DNA from: Alteromonas marina
GTDB lineage: Bacteria > Pseudomonadota > Gammaproteobacteria > Enterobacterales > Alteromonadaceae
Direction of reading: 5' to 3'
Length of the DNA: 64,000 nucleotides
Assembly: GCF_000808575.1 (NCBI RefSeq)
Contig: NZ_JWLW01000066.1
Span: 186,001 to 250,000, forward strand
Under the pieces are notes generated by a model, which saw only the letters and a list, made by a program, of their open reading frames with translations, did no database searches and was not told the origin of the DNA. Made by a program: the position numbers and the translations under genes. Positions 27,042-34,706 of this stretch are shown here, piece by piece; the stretch's first letter is position 1; the number at the start of each line of letters is the position of its first letter.

Positions 27042-27464
27042 CTACTGCCCTTGACCTAATTGCAATACACGGCGGAAGATTCGCTTAGTGGTATCCGCTA
27101 CCTGTACATTCGTTTCATACGCCTTAGACGCCGACATCATATTCGCCATCTCTTCCACAATGTTGACGTTAGGCTTATAGATATATCCGTTTTCATCGGC
27201 CATTGGATTATTAGGCGAATACTCCACATTAAGCGGTGCGTCACTTTCTACAATGCCTTTAACCTGAACACCTGCCCCCTTAGACTGATCACGCATGGCA
27301 TCTTGTAATGCTGTTGCGAAAACTGGATGGCGAGCTCGGTAGGTTTCGTCATAGCTGCTGCTTACCGAGTTTGCGTTGGCGATATTACTGGCCGTGGTGT
27401 TAAGGCGAACATTTTCCGCCTCCATACCCGTGCTCGAGATTTGCATAACATTAAATAAACTCAT
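27042..27464 (-). CDS. flgC: Flagellar proximal rod protein FlgC
   Basis: Small rod protein, 140 aa. N-terminal MSLFNVMQISSTGMEAENVR then TASNIANANS, and C-terminal PNVNIVEEMANMMSASKAYE are typical. Two bases after flgB and 31 before flgD. Confidence 0.96.
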   Translation of the reverse strand: MSLFNVMQISSTGMEAENVRLNTTASNIANANSVSSSYDETYRARHPVFATALQDAMRDQSKGAGVQVKGIVESDAPLNVEYSPNNPMADENGYIYKPNVNIVEEMANMMSASKAYETNVQVADTTKRIFRRVLQLGQGQ

Positions 27465-27466
27465 GA

Positions 27467-27898
27467 CTATTGACCTCCTGAGCTAAGCGCTTTTTTCATG
27501 CCTTTAATTTTTCCGTTTAAAAATTCGAGGCTAGCTTGGTAACGCAAACCATTATCTAAAAATCGGTTTCTTTCCGCTTGAACTTCAACCGTATTCCCGT
27601 CACCAGTGTCTGGCTGAGTCGGAATGCGGTACTGCATGTCAAAATTTGCCGCCACTGACGTGGAATTGCCGCTTAGGTGGCGCTCATTAGTCCGCACCAT
27701 TTTCGAAGAGTGCCCTGTTGAACTGCCTGATGCCTCTTGCATAGCAGACTGCATGGCTTTATTGAAATCGATGTCTCGTGCTTTATAACCAGGCGTATTA
27801 GCGTTGGCCAAATTACCGGCGATCACTTCCATACGCTCGGTACGTATAGTGAGCGCTGATTCGTGAAAACCCACCAACTTATCTAGGTTTATAGCCAT
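27467..27898 (-). CDS. flgB: Flagellar proximal rod protein FlgB
   Basis: First rod protein, 143 aa. The family motif ALTIRTERMEVIAGNLANAN with TPGYKARDIDF is seen, and the C-terminus ends NGKIKGMKKALSSGGQ. It opens the flgBCDE operon, with a sigma54 promoter about 105 bases upstream and a leader of about 93 bases. Confidence 0.96.
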   Translation of the reverse strand: MAINLDKLVGFHESALTIRTERMEVIAGNLANANTPGYKARDIDFNKAMQSAMQEASGSSTGHSSKMVRTNERHLSGNSTSVAANFDMQYRIPTQPDTGDGNTVEVQAERNRFLDNGLRYQASLEFLNGKIKGMKKALSSGGQ

Positions 27899-28002
27899 AA
27901 CATGACCTCTGACAAACTTAAGAATATTTCCTGATGACAGATTAAACGCGCGTATTTAAAGTCAGACTTTTGCCGTTTTATTGTCGTTTGAAGAAATAGT
28001 TA

Positions 28003-28017
28003 GCAAGGCAGATGCCA
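28003..28017 (-). promoter_or_regulatory. Sigma54 (RpoN) promoter of the flgB operon
   Basis: On the minus strand TGGCATCTGCCTTGC: GG at -24 and GC at -12 separated by 10 bases, with the full TGGCA and TTGC boxes. Nearly the same core as the flgF promoter. Confidence 0.8.
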
Positions 28018-28056
28018 GAATGAGATTTAGAAGGGAAATAGAGTCGTTATAATTCT

Positions 28057-28090
28057 GACCTGATCTATAAAAGCCTTTATTAATCAGGTC
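28057..28090 (-). terminator. Probable terminator after cheR
   Basis: An 8-bp perfect stem GACCTGAT/ATCAGGTC (arms at 28057-28064 and 28083-28090), with further pairing in the loop (ATAAA against TTTAT), starts 12 bases after the cheR stop on the minus strand. The tract after it is AT-rich but lacks a clean T run. Confidence 0.45.
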
Positions 28091-28101
28091 CGTAAATTAA
28101 G

Positions 28102-28932
28102 TTATTTTTTTTGGTAGTAAAGGCCTGGGTGGCACTTTACCATGCTGTATATATCGCTTGCGGCACTGATAGATTCAGATGCGCCAAGGAATAACACGCC
28201 CTTAGGCTGCAATTGTCCGGCAATTTGTTGCAGGATCCGCTGTTTTACTTCTGCAGAGAAATAAATCAACACGTTGCGGCAAAATACAATATCAAAACGG
28301 CCAAGTGCTGCATAACTCGTGAGCAGGTTTAAACTTCTAAAGCTCACCATACGGCGAACTTCAGGTTTTACCTGCATTAGGCCTTCTTCATTTTGTTGAA
28401 AAAATGCTTGTCTTCGTTGGGGAGATAAACCTCTCGCCAACGACAATTCATCATAAATACCAGATTCGCACTTCTGCAACATTTCAGATGATAAATCAGT
28501 CGCCACTATTTCGACACCAGCTCTCAAGGCTCCTGGGCGTTGACGTTGAAATTCAAGCACCGACATAGCAATGGAATAAGGTTCCTGACCAGATGAACAA
28601 GCAGCACTCCAAATACGGAGTTTTTGGTTCTTTGCAGATAAGGTCGGCAGCAGCTCCTTTATAAGAAGGTCAAACGGATAATTATCGCGAAACCATAATG
28701 TTTCGTTAGTAGTCATCGCGTCGATAACGCTTTGCAACAAGGTCCTGTCAAAACCACGTACAACAACATCAATAAGTTCGTCTGCTGACTCATATTTATG
28801 CTTAAAAAGCAACGAAGCCAAACGACTCCGAACGAGATATTGTTTATTCTCCCCCAACACTATGCCGCATTGCTTTTCAAGAAACTCTCTAAACTTTAGA
28901 TAACTTGCAGGCGAAACGTCTTTATTAGCCAA
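28102..28932 (-). CDS. cheR: CheR chemoreceptor glutamate methyltransferase
   Basis: Transfers methyl from SAM to glutamates of methyl-accepting chemoreceptors. SAM site: IWSAACSSGQEPYSIAM (around 107-123); then VATDLSSEML and FCRNVLIYF. N-terminal helical receptor-binding part present. 276 aa, as in E. coli (286). Sits between cheV (15 bases upstream) and flgB, the order usual for polar flagellar clusters in Vibrio and Alteromonadales. Confidence 0.96.
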   Translation of the reverse strand: MANKDVSPASYLKFREFLEKQCGIVLGENKQYLVRSRLASLLFKHKYESADELIDVVVRGFDRTLLQSVIDAMTTNETLWFRDNYPFDLLIKELLPTLSAKNQKLRIWSAACSSGQEPYSIAMSVLEFQRQRPGALRAGVEIVATDLSSEMLQKCESGIYDELSLARGLSPQRRQAFFQQNEEGLMQVKPEVRRMVSFRSLNLLTSYAALGRFDIVFCRNVLIYFSAEVKQRILQQIAGQLQPKGVLFLGASESISAASDIYSMVKCHPGLYYQKK

Positions 28933-28947
28933 TCCGTTTTTGCTCCG

Positions 28948-29877
28948 TTACTCGCACTCAGTCATTAGCCATTTCTGAACTGCTGTCGCTAATTCGTCTG
29001 GATGGAATTTCGCGATAAAGTCATCCGCACCGACTTTCTGTACCATAGCTTGGTTGAAAACACCGCTTAACGACGTGTGCAGTACCACATGAAGTTTCTG
29101 AAGTTCGGGTATATTTTTAATTTCTGCAGTAAGGGTATAGCCATCCATTTCCGGCATTTCAATATCTGAGACTAATACACCTACACGATTTGTCACATCG
29201 CCGTACTCTTCGGCAATTTCTTTAAGTCGATTGAGTGCCTCAAGACCATTTTTCGCGAGTTCAATTTCAAGCCCTAGCGATGAAAGTGCCTTTTTCACCT
29301 GATTTCTCGCTACCGCCGAGTCATCTGCGATGAAGATAATTTTATTCTCTTGCCCTTCGGTAGTCAGTCCTTCAGCAACGTCCGCACTCACTTCAGCATT
29401 TAGAGGAGAAATCTCGTTTAGAATTTTTTCCACGTCTAGAATTTCAATGAGTTCGTTTTCAACTTCGGTCACTGCCGTCAAATAGCTTGCTCGCCCTGTC
29501 CCTTGTGGCGGTGGCATAATGGCATCCCAGTTGGTATTAATAATACGTTCAACAGCGCCCACCAAAAAACCTTGAACAGAACGGTTGTACTCGGCAATTA
29601 CAATAAAGGCATTGGAAAGGTCTTCAATCTTTCGACCGCGCGTTGCCATACTTAAATCGATGACCGAAATAGTTTGGCCGCGAATATGCGCTACACCTCG
29701 AACCAATGGGTTTAATTTCGGCATTGCAGTAAGCGGCGGACACTGAAGTACCTCGCGCACTTTAAACACGTTAATACCAAACCGTTGACGACCGTTCAGT
29801 CTAAACAGCAACAACTCTAAGCGATTCTGCCCAACAAGCTGTGTTCGCTGGTTTACCGAATCTAAAATCCCCGACAT
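28948..29877 (-). CDS. cheV: CheV: CheW-like coupling domain fused to a response receiver
   Basis: CheW-like domain at about 15-160 (LELLLFRLNGRQRFGINVFK; VRGVAHIRGQTISVIDLS) and receiver at about 178-305. Receiver residues are intact: acidic pair D185/D186 in FIADDSAVA, phospho-acceptor D238 in VLVSDIEMPEMDG, and K290. It links receptors to CheA and may act in adaptation or as a phosphate sink. Possibly driven by its own sigma54 site. Confidence 0.95.
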   Translation of the reverse strand: MSGILDSVNQRTQLVGQNRLELLLFRLNGRQRFGINVFKVREVLQCPPLTAMPKLNPLVRGVAHIRGQTISVIDLSMATRGRKIEDLSNAFIVIAEYNRSVQGFLVGAVERIINTNWDAIMPPPQGTGRASYLTAVTEVENELIEILDVEKILNEISPLNAEVSADVAEGLTTEGQENKIIFIADDSAVARNQVKKALSSLGLEIELAKNGLEALNRLKEIAEEYGDVTNRVGVLVSDIEMPEMDGYTLTAEIKNIPELQKLHVVLHTSLSGVFNQAMVQKVGADDFIAKFHPDELATAVQKWLMTECE

Positions 29878-29900
29878 AGGTCACCTCTAAGTAATACTGG

Positions 29901-29915
29901 GCATGATCATTGCCT
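29901..29915 (-). promoter_or_regulatory. Candidate sigma54 promoter of cheV
   Basis: On the minus strand AGGCAATGATCATGC: GG and GC have the correct 10-base spacing and GGCA matches, but the -12 box is ATGC. The cheV start is only about 24 bases away, leaving a leader of about 12 bases with its GAGGT ribosome site. Confidence 0.4.
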
Positions 29916-30146
29916 CTTATGATAAAGATAGACAATATCACTAAATTTTTGCAGGTCAAACGACAGAAAAATGACGCCTATGGTTAATTTAAGCTTCACA
30001 TGAATTTCAACGTTACCCGCTAGATGAGTCGTTGTCGAAGCATTCTAAGCAAACCTTTGAAGTTTATTTTGTCGCCAAACCTGATATTCACAAACATATA
30101 TTTTATTAAGCATAGTCAATAACTCGCAAACTGAACACGAAAAGTC

Positions 30147-30866
30147 ATGATGAAAAATATAAACAACAAAATGCGGATTACATTTTATCGCTCGTTCACC
30201 AGCTTAGTGCTCGGTTTACTTAGCGCACAATGCTATGGGGCAACGACTAACCATGAGCGAGTTGAAGAAGGTGCTAAGCAGTATTTGATAAATCAACTCA
30301 TTGATACTACGCAGGATACTAACATTGATGTCGACATTGTGAAGATAGACGATAGGATAAATATTCCTGACTGCCCAACGGGCTTTCAATACAATGCATC
30401 GCAGGAAGCACTTAGCCAATCTTACATATCAGTGAGAGTAAGCTGTAAGAACAATGAATGGTATTTGTTTACTAGCGGACAGGTAACGCGCACCAAGGAA
30501 ATTGTAGTCACTCAAGGAGCAATAAGCCCGGGAACTGTTTTAACGTCATCTAATTTAGCCCTGGCAAAAGTTGACGTACGACGGTTACGTTATACCGCAT
30601 TTACCGATTTAGATTCGTTGATTGGCGCCAGAATGAAGCGTCGTATCACCGATGGTCAAGCTATACAGTCAAATATGCTATGCTTTGTATGTAAAGGCGA
30701 CAGAATTACAATTACCGCAGAGGTTGCGGGAATGGAAGTTAAGACGGCAGGAATAGCGCAGCAAGATGGCGTAGTTGGCGATAACATAAAGGTGATTAAT
30801 GCCAGTAGCCAGAAGGCCGTAATTGCCAGAGTCGCAAGCCCTGAAGAAGTCGTGATACACTTGTAA
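30147..30866 (+). CDS. flgA: Flagellar basal-body P-ring formation protein FlgA
   Basis: Periplasmic chaperone for P-ring assembly. A signal peptide (SFTSLVLGLLSAQCYG, cut before ATT) is followed by an N-terminal domain and the SAF/ChapFlgA C-terminal domain (VVTQGAISPGTVLTSSNLAL; GDRITITAEVAGMEVKTAGI; VIARVASPEEV). 239 aa. It is divergent from cheV; a second ATG directly follows the first, so the exact start is uncertain by one codon. Confidence 0.93.
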   Translation: MMKNINNKMRITFYRSFTSLVLGLLSAQCYGATTNHERVEEGAKQYLINQLIDTTQDTNIDVDIVKIDDRINIPDCPTGFQYNASQEALSQSYISVRVSCKNNEWYLFTSGQVTRTKEIVVTQGAISPGTVLTSSNLALAKVDVRRLRYTAFTDLDSLIGARMKRRITDGQAIQSNMLCFVCKGDRITITAEVAGMEVKTAGIAQQDGVVGDNIKVINASSQKAVIARVASPEEVVIHL

Positions 30867-30907
30867 AAGTGAGCGTGAAATATCTACTAATTTGTTTCCA
30901 ATTTAGC

Positions 30908-30934
30908 TAAAGATATTAGCCTAAAGGCCGATAT
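30908..30934 (+). promoter_or_regulatory. Sigma28 (FliA) promoter of flgMN
   Basis: TAAA (30908-30911), 15-base spacer, GCCGATAT (30927-30934): a near-perfect FliA promoter ending 35 bases before flgM. It means the anti-sigma28 factor is under control of the sigma factor it inhibits, as in other flagellar systems. Confidence 0.85.
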
Positions 30935-30969
30935 ATATCACAGAGGCAAAAGAGTAGTGAGGACCAGAT

Positions 30970-31299
30970 ATGGCAATTAACAATATAAACAATGGGTTAC
31001 CTAAAACACCCGTTGATAACGGGAAAGTTGCGCAGCAAAATCAGACGCAACAATCTCAACAACAAGCTTCAGCGCAGTCGGCACAAACAGCTCCAGCGCC
31101 AAGACAAGACTCGGTTTCATTGACGCAATCTGCTCAGCAGTTGAATCAAGTGCAAAAGAAAGGGTCTGAAGCACCTGTGAACCAAGAGAAAGTGGACCGC
31201 CTTAAGAAAGCGATCCAAAGCGGTGATTACAAAGTAAATCCAGAGGCGTTGGCGAATAAAATAGCGAAACTTGAATCCGAGATTTTTGGCGCTAAATAA
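30970..31299 (+). CDS. flgM: FlgM, anti-sigma28 factor
   Basis: 109 aa. The C-terminal half has the family pattern: SVSLTQSAQQLNQVQ, then VDRLKKAIQSGDYKVNPEAL and a last helix IAKLESEIFG. The N-terminal part is Gln/Ala-rich and unstructured, as FlgM is before binding FliA, and is exported through the hook. Preceded by a FliA promoter and followed 71 bases later by flgN. Confidence 0.93.
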   Translation: MAINNINNGLPKTPVDNGKVAQQNQTQQSQQQASAQSAQTAPAPRQDSVSLTQSAQQLNQVQKKGSEAPVNQEKVDRLKKAIQSGDYKVNPEALANKIAKLESEIFGAK

Positions 31300-31370
31300 T
31301 TCTTCGTTAATTTAATCGGTGTTACGTAATCGATCGCAGCAATTAATATCCGTATCATGAGATAAGTACA

Positions 31371-31802
31371 GTGACAGAACAAGCAAGCGAACTAAAACAA
31401 GCATTATCACGTCAAGTAGAGCAGATGTCTTCACTTGCCGCTTTGCTTGAGAAAGAATTGCAGCTTATTAGCTCACGTGATGCTGAATCTTTAATGAATT
31501 TATTGGATGAAAAAACAACCCTTCTGACGTCTATCCAAGCGCTGGATGCCAGTATTGAAAGTGCTATCGGCAGCGAAGTTACAATGTCGGAAGAAGATGA
31601 AGCGTTAATGGCTGACGCTAAGAAGCTTCTCGAAGATTGTAAGTATCGAACACAGGTCAATCAAAAAGCCGTAGAGCAAGGACAGCTACGCCTCACACAT
31701 TTGCGAAATTTGATGATGGAAGTTCGAGCAAAAGAGTCGCTTACTTATGACAAAAAAGGGAAACCGAAAGGCGGAACTTTGGGCTCCGGAGTGAGTGCTT
31801 AG
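31371..31802 (+). CDS. flgN: FlgN-type export chaperone for FlgK and FlgL
   Basis: 143 aa helical protein, start GTG. It has the FlgN pattern: N-terminal helix LKQALSRQVEQMSSLAALLE followed by SRDAESLMNLLDEKTTLLTS and LRNLMMEVRAKESLTYDKKG. It follows flgM, as in most flagellar systems. Confidence 0.87.
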   Translation: MTEQASELKQALSRQVEQMSSLAALLEKELQLISSRDAESLMNLLDEKTTLLTSIQALDASIESAIGSEVTMSEEDEALMADAKKLLEDCKYRTQVNQKAVEQGQLRLTHLRNLMMEVRAKESLTYDKKGKPKGGTLGSGVSA

Positions 31803-31914
31803 GCGTTTACGCCGCGGTGTCTATGCCGCACCAGCAGGTAATTTCACGCCCTTATTACGCACCTTTATGTGCTGAATGACGAGGTTGCTGGTGCAATTCT
31901 CCTTTGGATTACCT

Positions 31915-32400
31915 CTAGTAATACTTTACATCCTTCACTCGACGTGGCTTTGCAGTTGACAAGTAAATATCGTATACCTGCTGCATGTCTAGAGAAAGCT
32001 CGGTAACGTAGGTATCATCTCCCACAGGATAAGTCTTTATCACCTCGGCACCTCTTATCACTCCTTCGACCGACGCGCGTAATGTTTCGCTGTCAACAAC
32101 AAGACCAGATACAGACTGACTACCTTCAATTTTTTGACCATATACCTGCTCGGTTAACTCACGGTATGCATCTAATTTTGACGCTTTCATTGCCATGATC
32201 AATTTCATACTGTCGGACTCGCCATTTTGCGATGAAATAGGCGCATAGCCCACAGCCTTTAAAACAGGATAAGTTTCAGGCTCAACAGTTTCCCATTCAA
32301 CGTGTTTATCGATAACGCCGCAACCGCTCAATGAGATTGCTAGGCCAAATATGGAAGACCGCAAAAGTAACCTTGAATGCTTTAGTCTGTTCAACCACAT
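31915..32400 (-). CDS. flgP: FlgP-type outer-membrane lipoprotein (LPP20 family)
   Basis: 161 aa with a lipoprotein signal: basic start, hydrophobic core and lipobox SLSGC (Cys27). The body has the LPP20/FlgP pattern: LKAVGYAPIS, AMKASKLDAYRELTEQVYGQ, then VEGVIRGAEVIKTYPVGDDT. In Vibrio FlgP helps stabilise the outer-membrane ring needed for polar flagella. It is transcribed away from flgT, and no flgO-like gene is next to it, in contrast to the flgOPT order of Vibrio. Confidence 0.87.
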   Translation of the reverse strand: MWLNRLKHSRLLLRSSIFGLAISLSGCGVIDKHVEWETVEPETYPVLKAVGYAPISSQNGESDSMKLIMAMKASKLDAYRELTEQVYGQKIEGSQSVSGLVVDSETLRASVEGVIRGAEVIKTYPVGDDTYVTELSLDMQQVYDIYLSTAKPRRVKDVKYY

Positions 32401-32605
32401 AACGTAAAACCTCTGTATGCATCAGTAACGAGTTAGTGACATGTAAATGTTGATCTTATTAATCTTTATAAGCTAATAGCATTTCATCAAAGCGTAATGA
32501 ATAACGTCAAACTCCATAAAGTCGCTTTGCAGTCACATACCTTAGTAATAGGGAAATAAGCAATAAATGCGCCCGTTTTTTTCAAAGACAACTTCTCTCT
32601 TTAAT

Positions 32606-32620
32606 TGGCACTTTTTTCGC
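32606..32620 (+). promoter_or_regulatory. Sigma54 promoter of flgT
   Basis: TGGCACTTTTTTCGC: TGGCAC is a perfect -24 box and GC lies 10 bases after GG; the -12 box is TCGC. It ends 64 bases before flgT. Confidence 0.7.
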
Positions 32621-32684
32621 ATAGTTCCCACCAAGGTTACGACATTATTTCAGCGCAATAACTAAGCAACCACAGAGGTGCAAC

Positions 32685-33866
32685 GTGCGAAAACCGAGCA
32701 GAACAGCGCTTATGGCATGTTTAAGTAGAATCATGGCGGCAGTTTGCCTACTAGGCCTTGTGGCGGGGCAAGTCCATGCCGTTTGGTATGAAGCTACCGG
32801 GCAAGCCGTGGTAGTGAATGGTAATAAAGAAGCAGCAAAACGCGCTGCAACACAAGATGCGCTTAAACAAGCTATGTTGTTTGCTGGGGCATCCGTGCAA
32901 AGCGTAGCCAATTTAGCCAACGGACTTCTGAAAAACGAAGAGATGACTATTCGCTCAACGGGCGAAGTCGAACAATTAGAACTTGTGAGCGAAATTTATA
33001 ACGGTGATGTAGTCACGGTTAGTGTGCGTGCAGACATATTTCCCAGAGGAAAAATATGCTCAGCGCAGCAGGACGAAAAGCACTTTGCGACAACACATTT
33101 TAGGATAAGAAACAGAGCGCAATTAACCCTAGGAAATATTCCGAACTTTGATAAAGCGTTTACACAACGTTTAGCAAAGGCCTTGCAAGAACAGACAGAT
33201 AATCTGAGCCTTACTTACGTTGCGCCCCATACTGCAAAGTTTGATAGCCGCTATACCGACCAAAACGTTCGTACGCTGTCAGATCAAAGTAACACGCAAT
33301 TCGTTATTATCGGGGTTATTGATGATTTAAGCGTTACGCAAAAAGAGGCATCCGTATTTACACCGTGGCGAAGCAACACTTCACATCGTGCGTTTGCGAT
33401 GTCTGTACAAGTTTATGACGGAATAAACGGCGGTCTGTTGTTCAGTTCCTCTTACGATACTAACGAAGAGTGGGCATTTGATAGGTTTGAAGACGTCGAT
33501 GAATTTTCGTCAACCTTTTGGCAGTCGCGCTACGGCCAAGCAATAGACGGGGCGATCAATCAATTAATAGAAGATATTAAAGAAGCGACAGCCTGCCAAC
33601 CAGTTACTGGGCGAGTCATCAGTATTGCGAACAATAAAATTTCGATATCTCTCGGACGAGATAATGGCATTTCTGAAAAAGATGAACTATACCTTTATCA
33701 AGCCAAAGAAGTGGTCGACAATCGCGGTAGAAAATATCTTCAATATACGCTCTACCCTGGTACATTTATTGTTGATAGTGCATTTGGCAATTCGTCTGTG
33801 GTGGTCAACGCTACGACGGGCATTACGGCGAATATTCAGGAAAACGATTTTGTAGTTAAGAAATAA
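32685..33866 (+). CDS. flgT: FlgT, flagellar H-ring protein
   Basis: Periplasmic protein of the H ring around the LP ring of polar Na+-type flagella. Starts at GTG with a signal peptide (ACLSRIMAAVCLLGLVAGQV, cleaved near VHA). The mature N-terminus (VWYEATGQAVVVNGNKEAAK) and AATQDALKQAMLFAGASVQ match FlgT; the C-terminal domain includes GRVISIANNKISISLGRDNG. 393 aa, near the Vibrio length. Points to a sodium-driven polar flagellum. Confidence 0.92.
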   Translation: MRKPSRTALMACLSRIMAAVCLLGLVAGQVHAVWYEATGQAVVVNGNKEAAKRAATQDALKQAMLFAGASVQSVANLANGLLKNEEMTIRSTGEVEQLELVSEIYNGDVVTVSVRADIFPRGKICSAQQDEKHFATTHFRIRNRAQLTLGNIPNFDKAFTQRLAKALQEQTDNLSLTYVAPHTAKFDSRYTDQNVRTLSDQSNTQFVIIGVIDDLSVTQKEASVFTPWRSNTSHRAFAMSVQVYDGINGGLLFSSSYDTNEEWAFDRFEDVDEFSSTFWQSRYGQAIDGAINQLIEDIKEATACQPVTGRVISIANNKISISLGRDNGISEKDELYLYQAKEVVDNRGRKYLQYTLYPGTFIVDSAFGNSSVVVNATTGITANIQENDFVVKK

Positions 33867-33965
33867 CTCAGCTTTCTCTTTATCAATTACTTATCGCTAT
33901 GGTTGGAATATCAACAAGGTCGTGTTATATCTATAACAACGTATCATATTCGATACTTAAAATTT

Positions 33966-33988
33966 AGGTAGAGGCAAGTACTCTACCT
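33966..33988. promoter_or_regulatory. 8-bp inverted repeat before lapG
   Basis: AGGTAGAG-GCAAGTA-CTCTACCT (33966-33988) is a perfect 8-bp inverted repeat with a 7-base loop, 32 bases before the lapG start. No T run follows, so it is a poor terminator for flgT; it could be an operator or an mRNA leader hairpin. Confidence 0.4.
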
Positions 33989-34019
33989 TATACTTTAGTA
34001 TGACCTATACAAATCAAAT

Positions 34020-34700
34020 ATGACCCTTTCTCTGTTTGCGTCGCATTGCTTAGCATTAGTAGGCTTGTTACTGGCTGGACAACAACTGAGGGATCACTAC
34101 GTAATCGAGTTCCCAAAACTCGAACAGGAAGTTAAAAATAATTTTGGAGCTGACAAAGTATTACATGTCAGCGCGCTAGAAATAAGACTTCACGACCTTG
34201 AAAATAAGGCCGTTAAAGAGCAGCTTATCGGTGTAAACGCTTTCTTTGACGAGCATATCCAATACGCCACTGACGATGTCGTTTTTAAAGAAAAGGACTA
34301 TTGGGCAACACCTTCTGAACTTTTTGGCCATTCTCGCGGAGATTGTGAGGATTATGCCATTGCAAAATACGTAGCTCTGCTACACTTAGGTATCGATAGC
34401 TCTAAACTTCGCTTAATTTATGTTAAAGCAAAGATTGGTAGAAGCCGGGTAACCCAAGCACACATGGTTTTAGGATACTATGACACCCCTTCATCGGATC
34501 CTCTAGTGCTCGACAGCTTAGTGTCTAATGTGTTGCCAGGCTCTCAACGGACAGACTTAATTCCTGTTTTCAGTTTTAATGATTCAGGAATTTGGCAGCC
34601 TGGGAAAACGGCGCAAGTCTCGACTTCTACAAGCAGACTATCAAGGTGGCGTGACGTTATTGAACGCATGAAGCAAGAGGGGATTAGCAGAAGGTCTTAG
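34020..34700 (+). CDS. lapG: LapG-type periplasmic cysteine protease (transglutaminase-like)
   Basis: Bacterial transglutaminase-like cysteine protease that clips the N-terminus of LapA-type adhesins to release them. The catalytic triad is clear: C109 in RGDCEDYAIAKY, H148 in AHMVLGY and D165 in LVLDSL, with spacing like Pseudomonas LapG (Cys to His 39, His to Asp 17); D108 and E110 fit its Ca2+-binding residues. A hydrophobic N-terminus acts as signal peptide. No ribosome site is visible before the ATG; upstream in-frame codons reach a stop at 33996. It is followed 6 bases later by lapD. The likely substrate is the giant adhesin in this window. Confidence 0.92.
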   Translation: MTLSLFASHCLALVGLLLAGQQLRDHYVIEFPKLEQEVKNNFGADKVLHVSALEIRLHDLENKAVKEQLIGVNAFFDEHIQYATDDVVFKEKDYWATPSELFGHSRGDCEDYAIAKYVALLHLGIDSSKLRLIYVKAKIGRSRVTQAHMVLGYYDTPSSDPLVLDSLVSNVLPGSQRTDLIPVFSFNDSGIWQPGKTAQVSTSTSRLSRWRDVIERMKQEGISRRS

Positions 34701-34706
34701 GAGTTT

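Noticed and set aside
31828..31894. Terminator from the GCACCAGCA/TGCTGGTGC repeat after flgN
   Set aside because: The arms are 49 bases apart and no T run follows, so it is not a convincing terminator.
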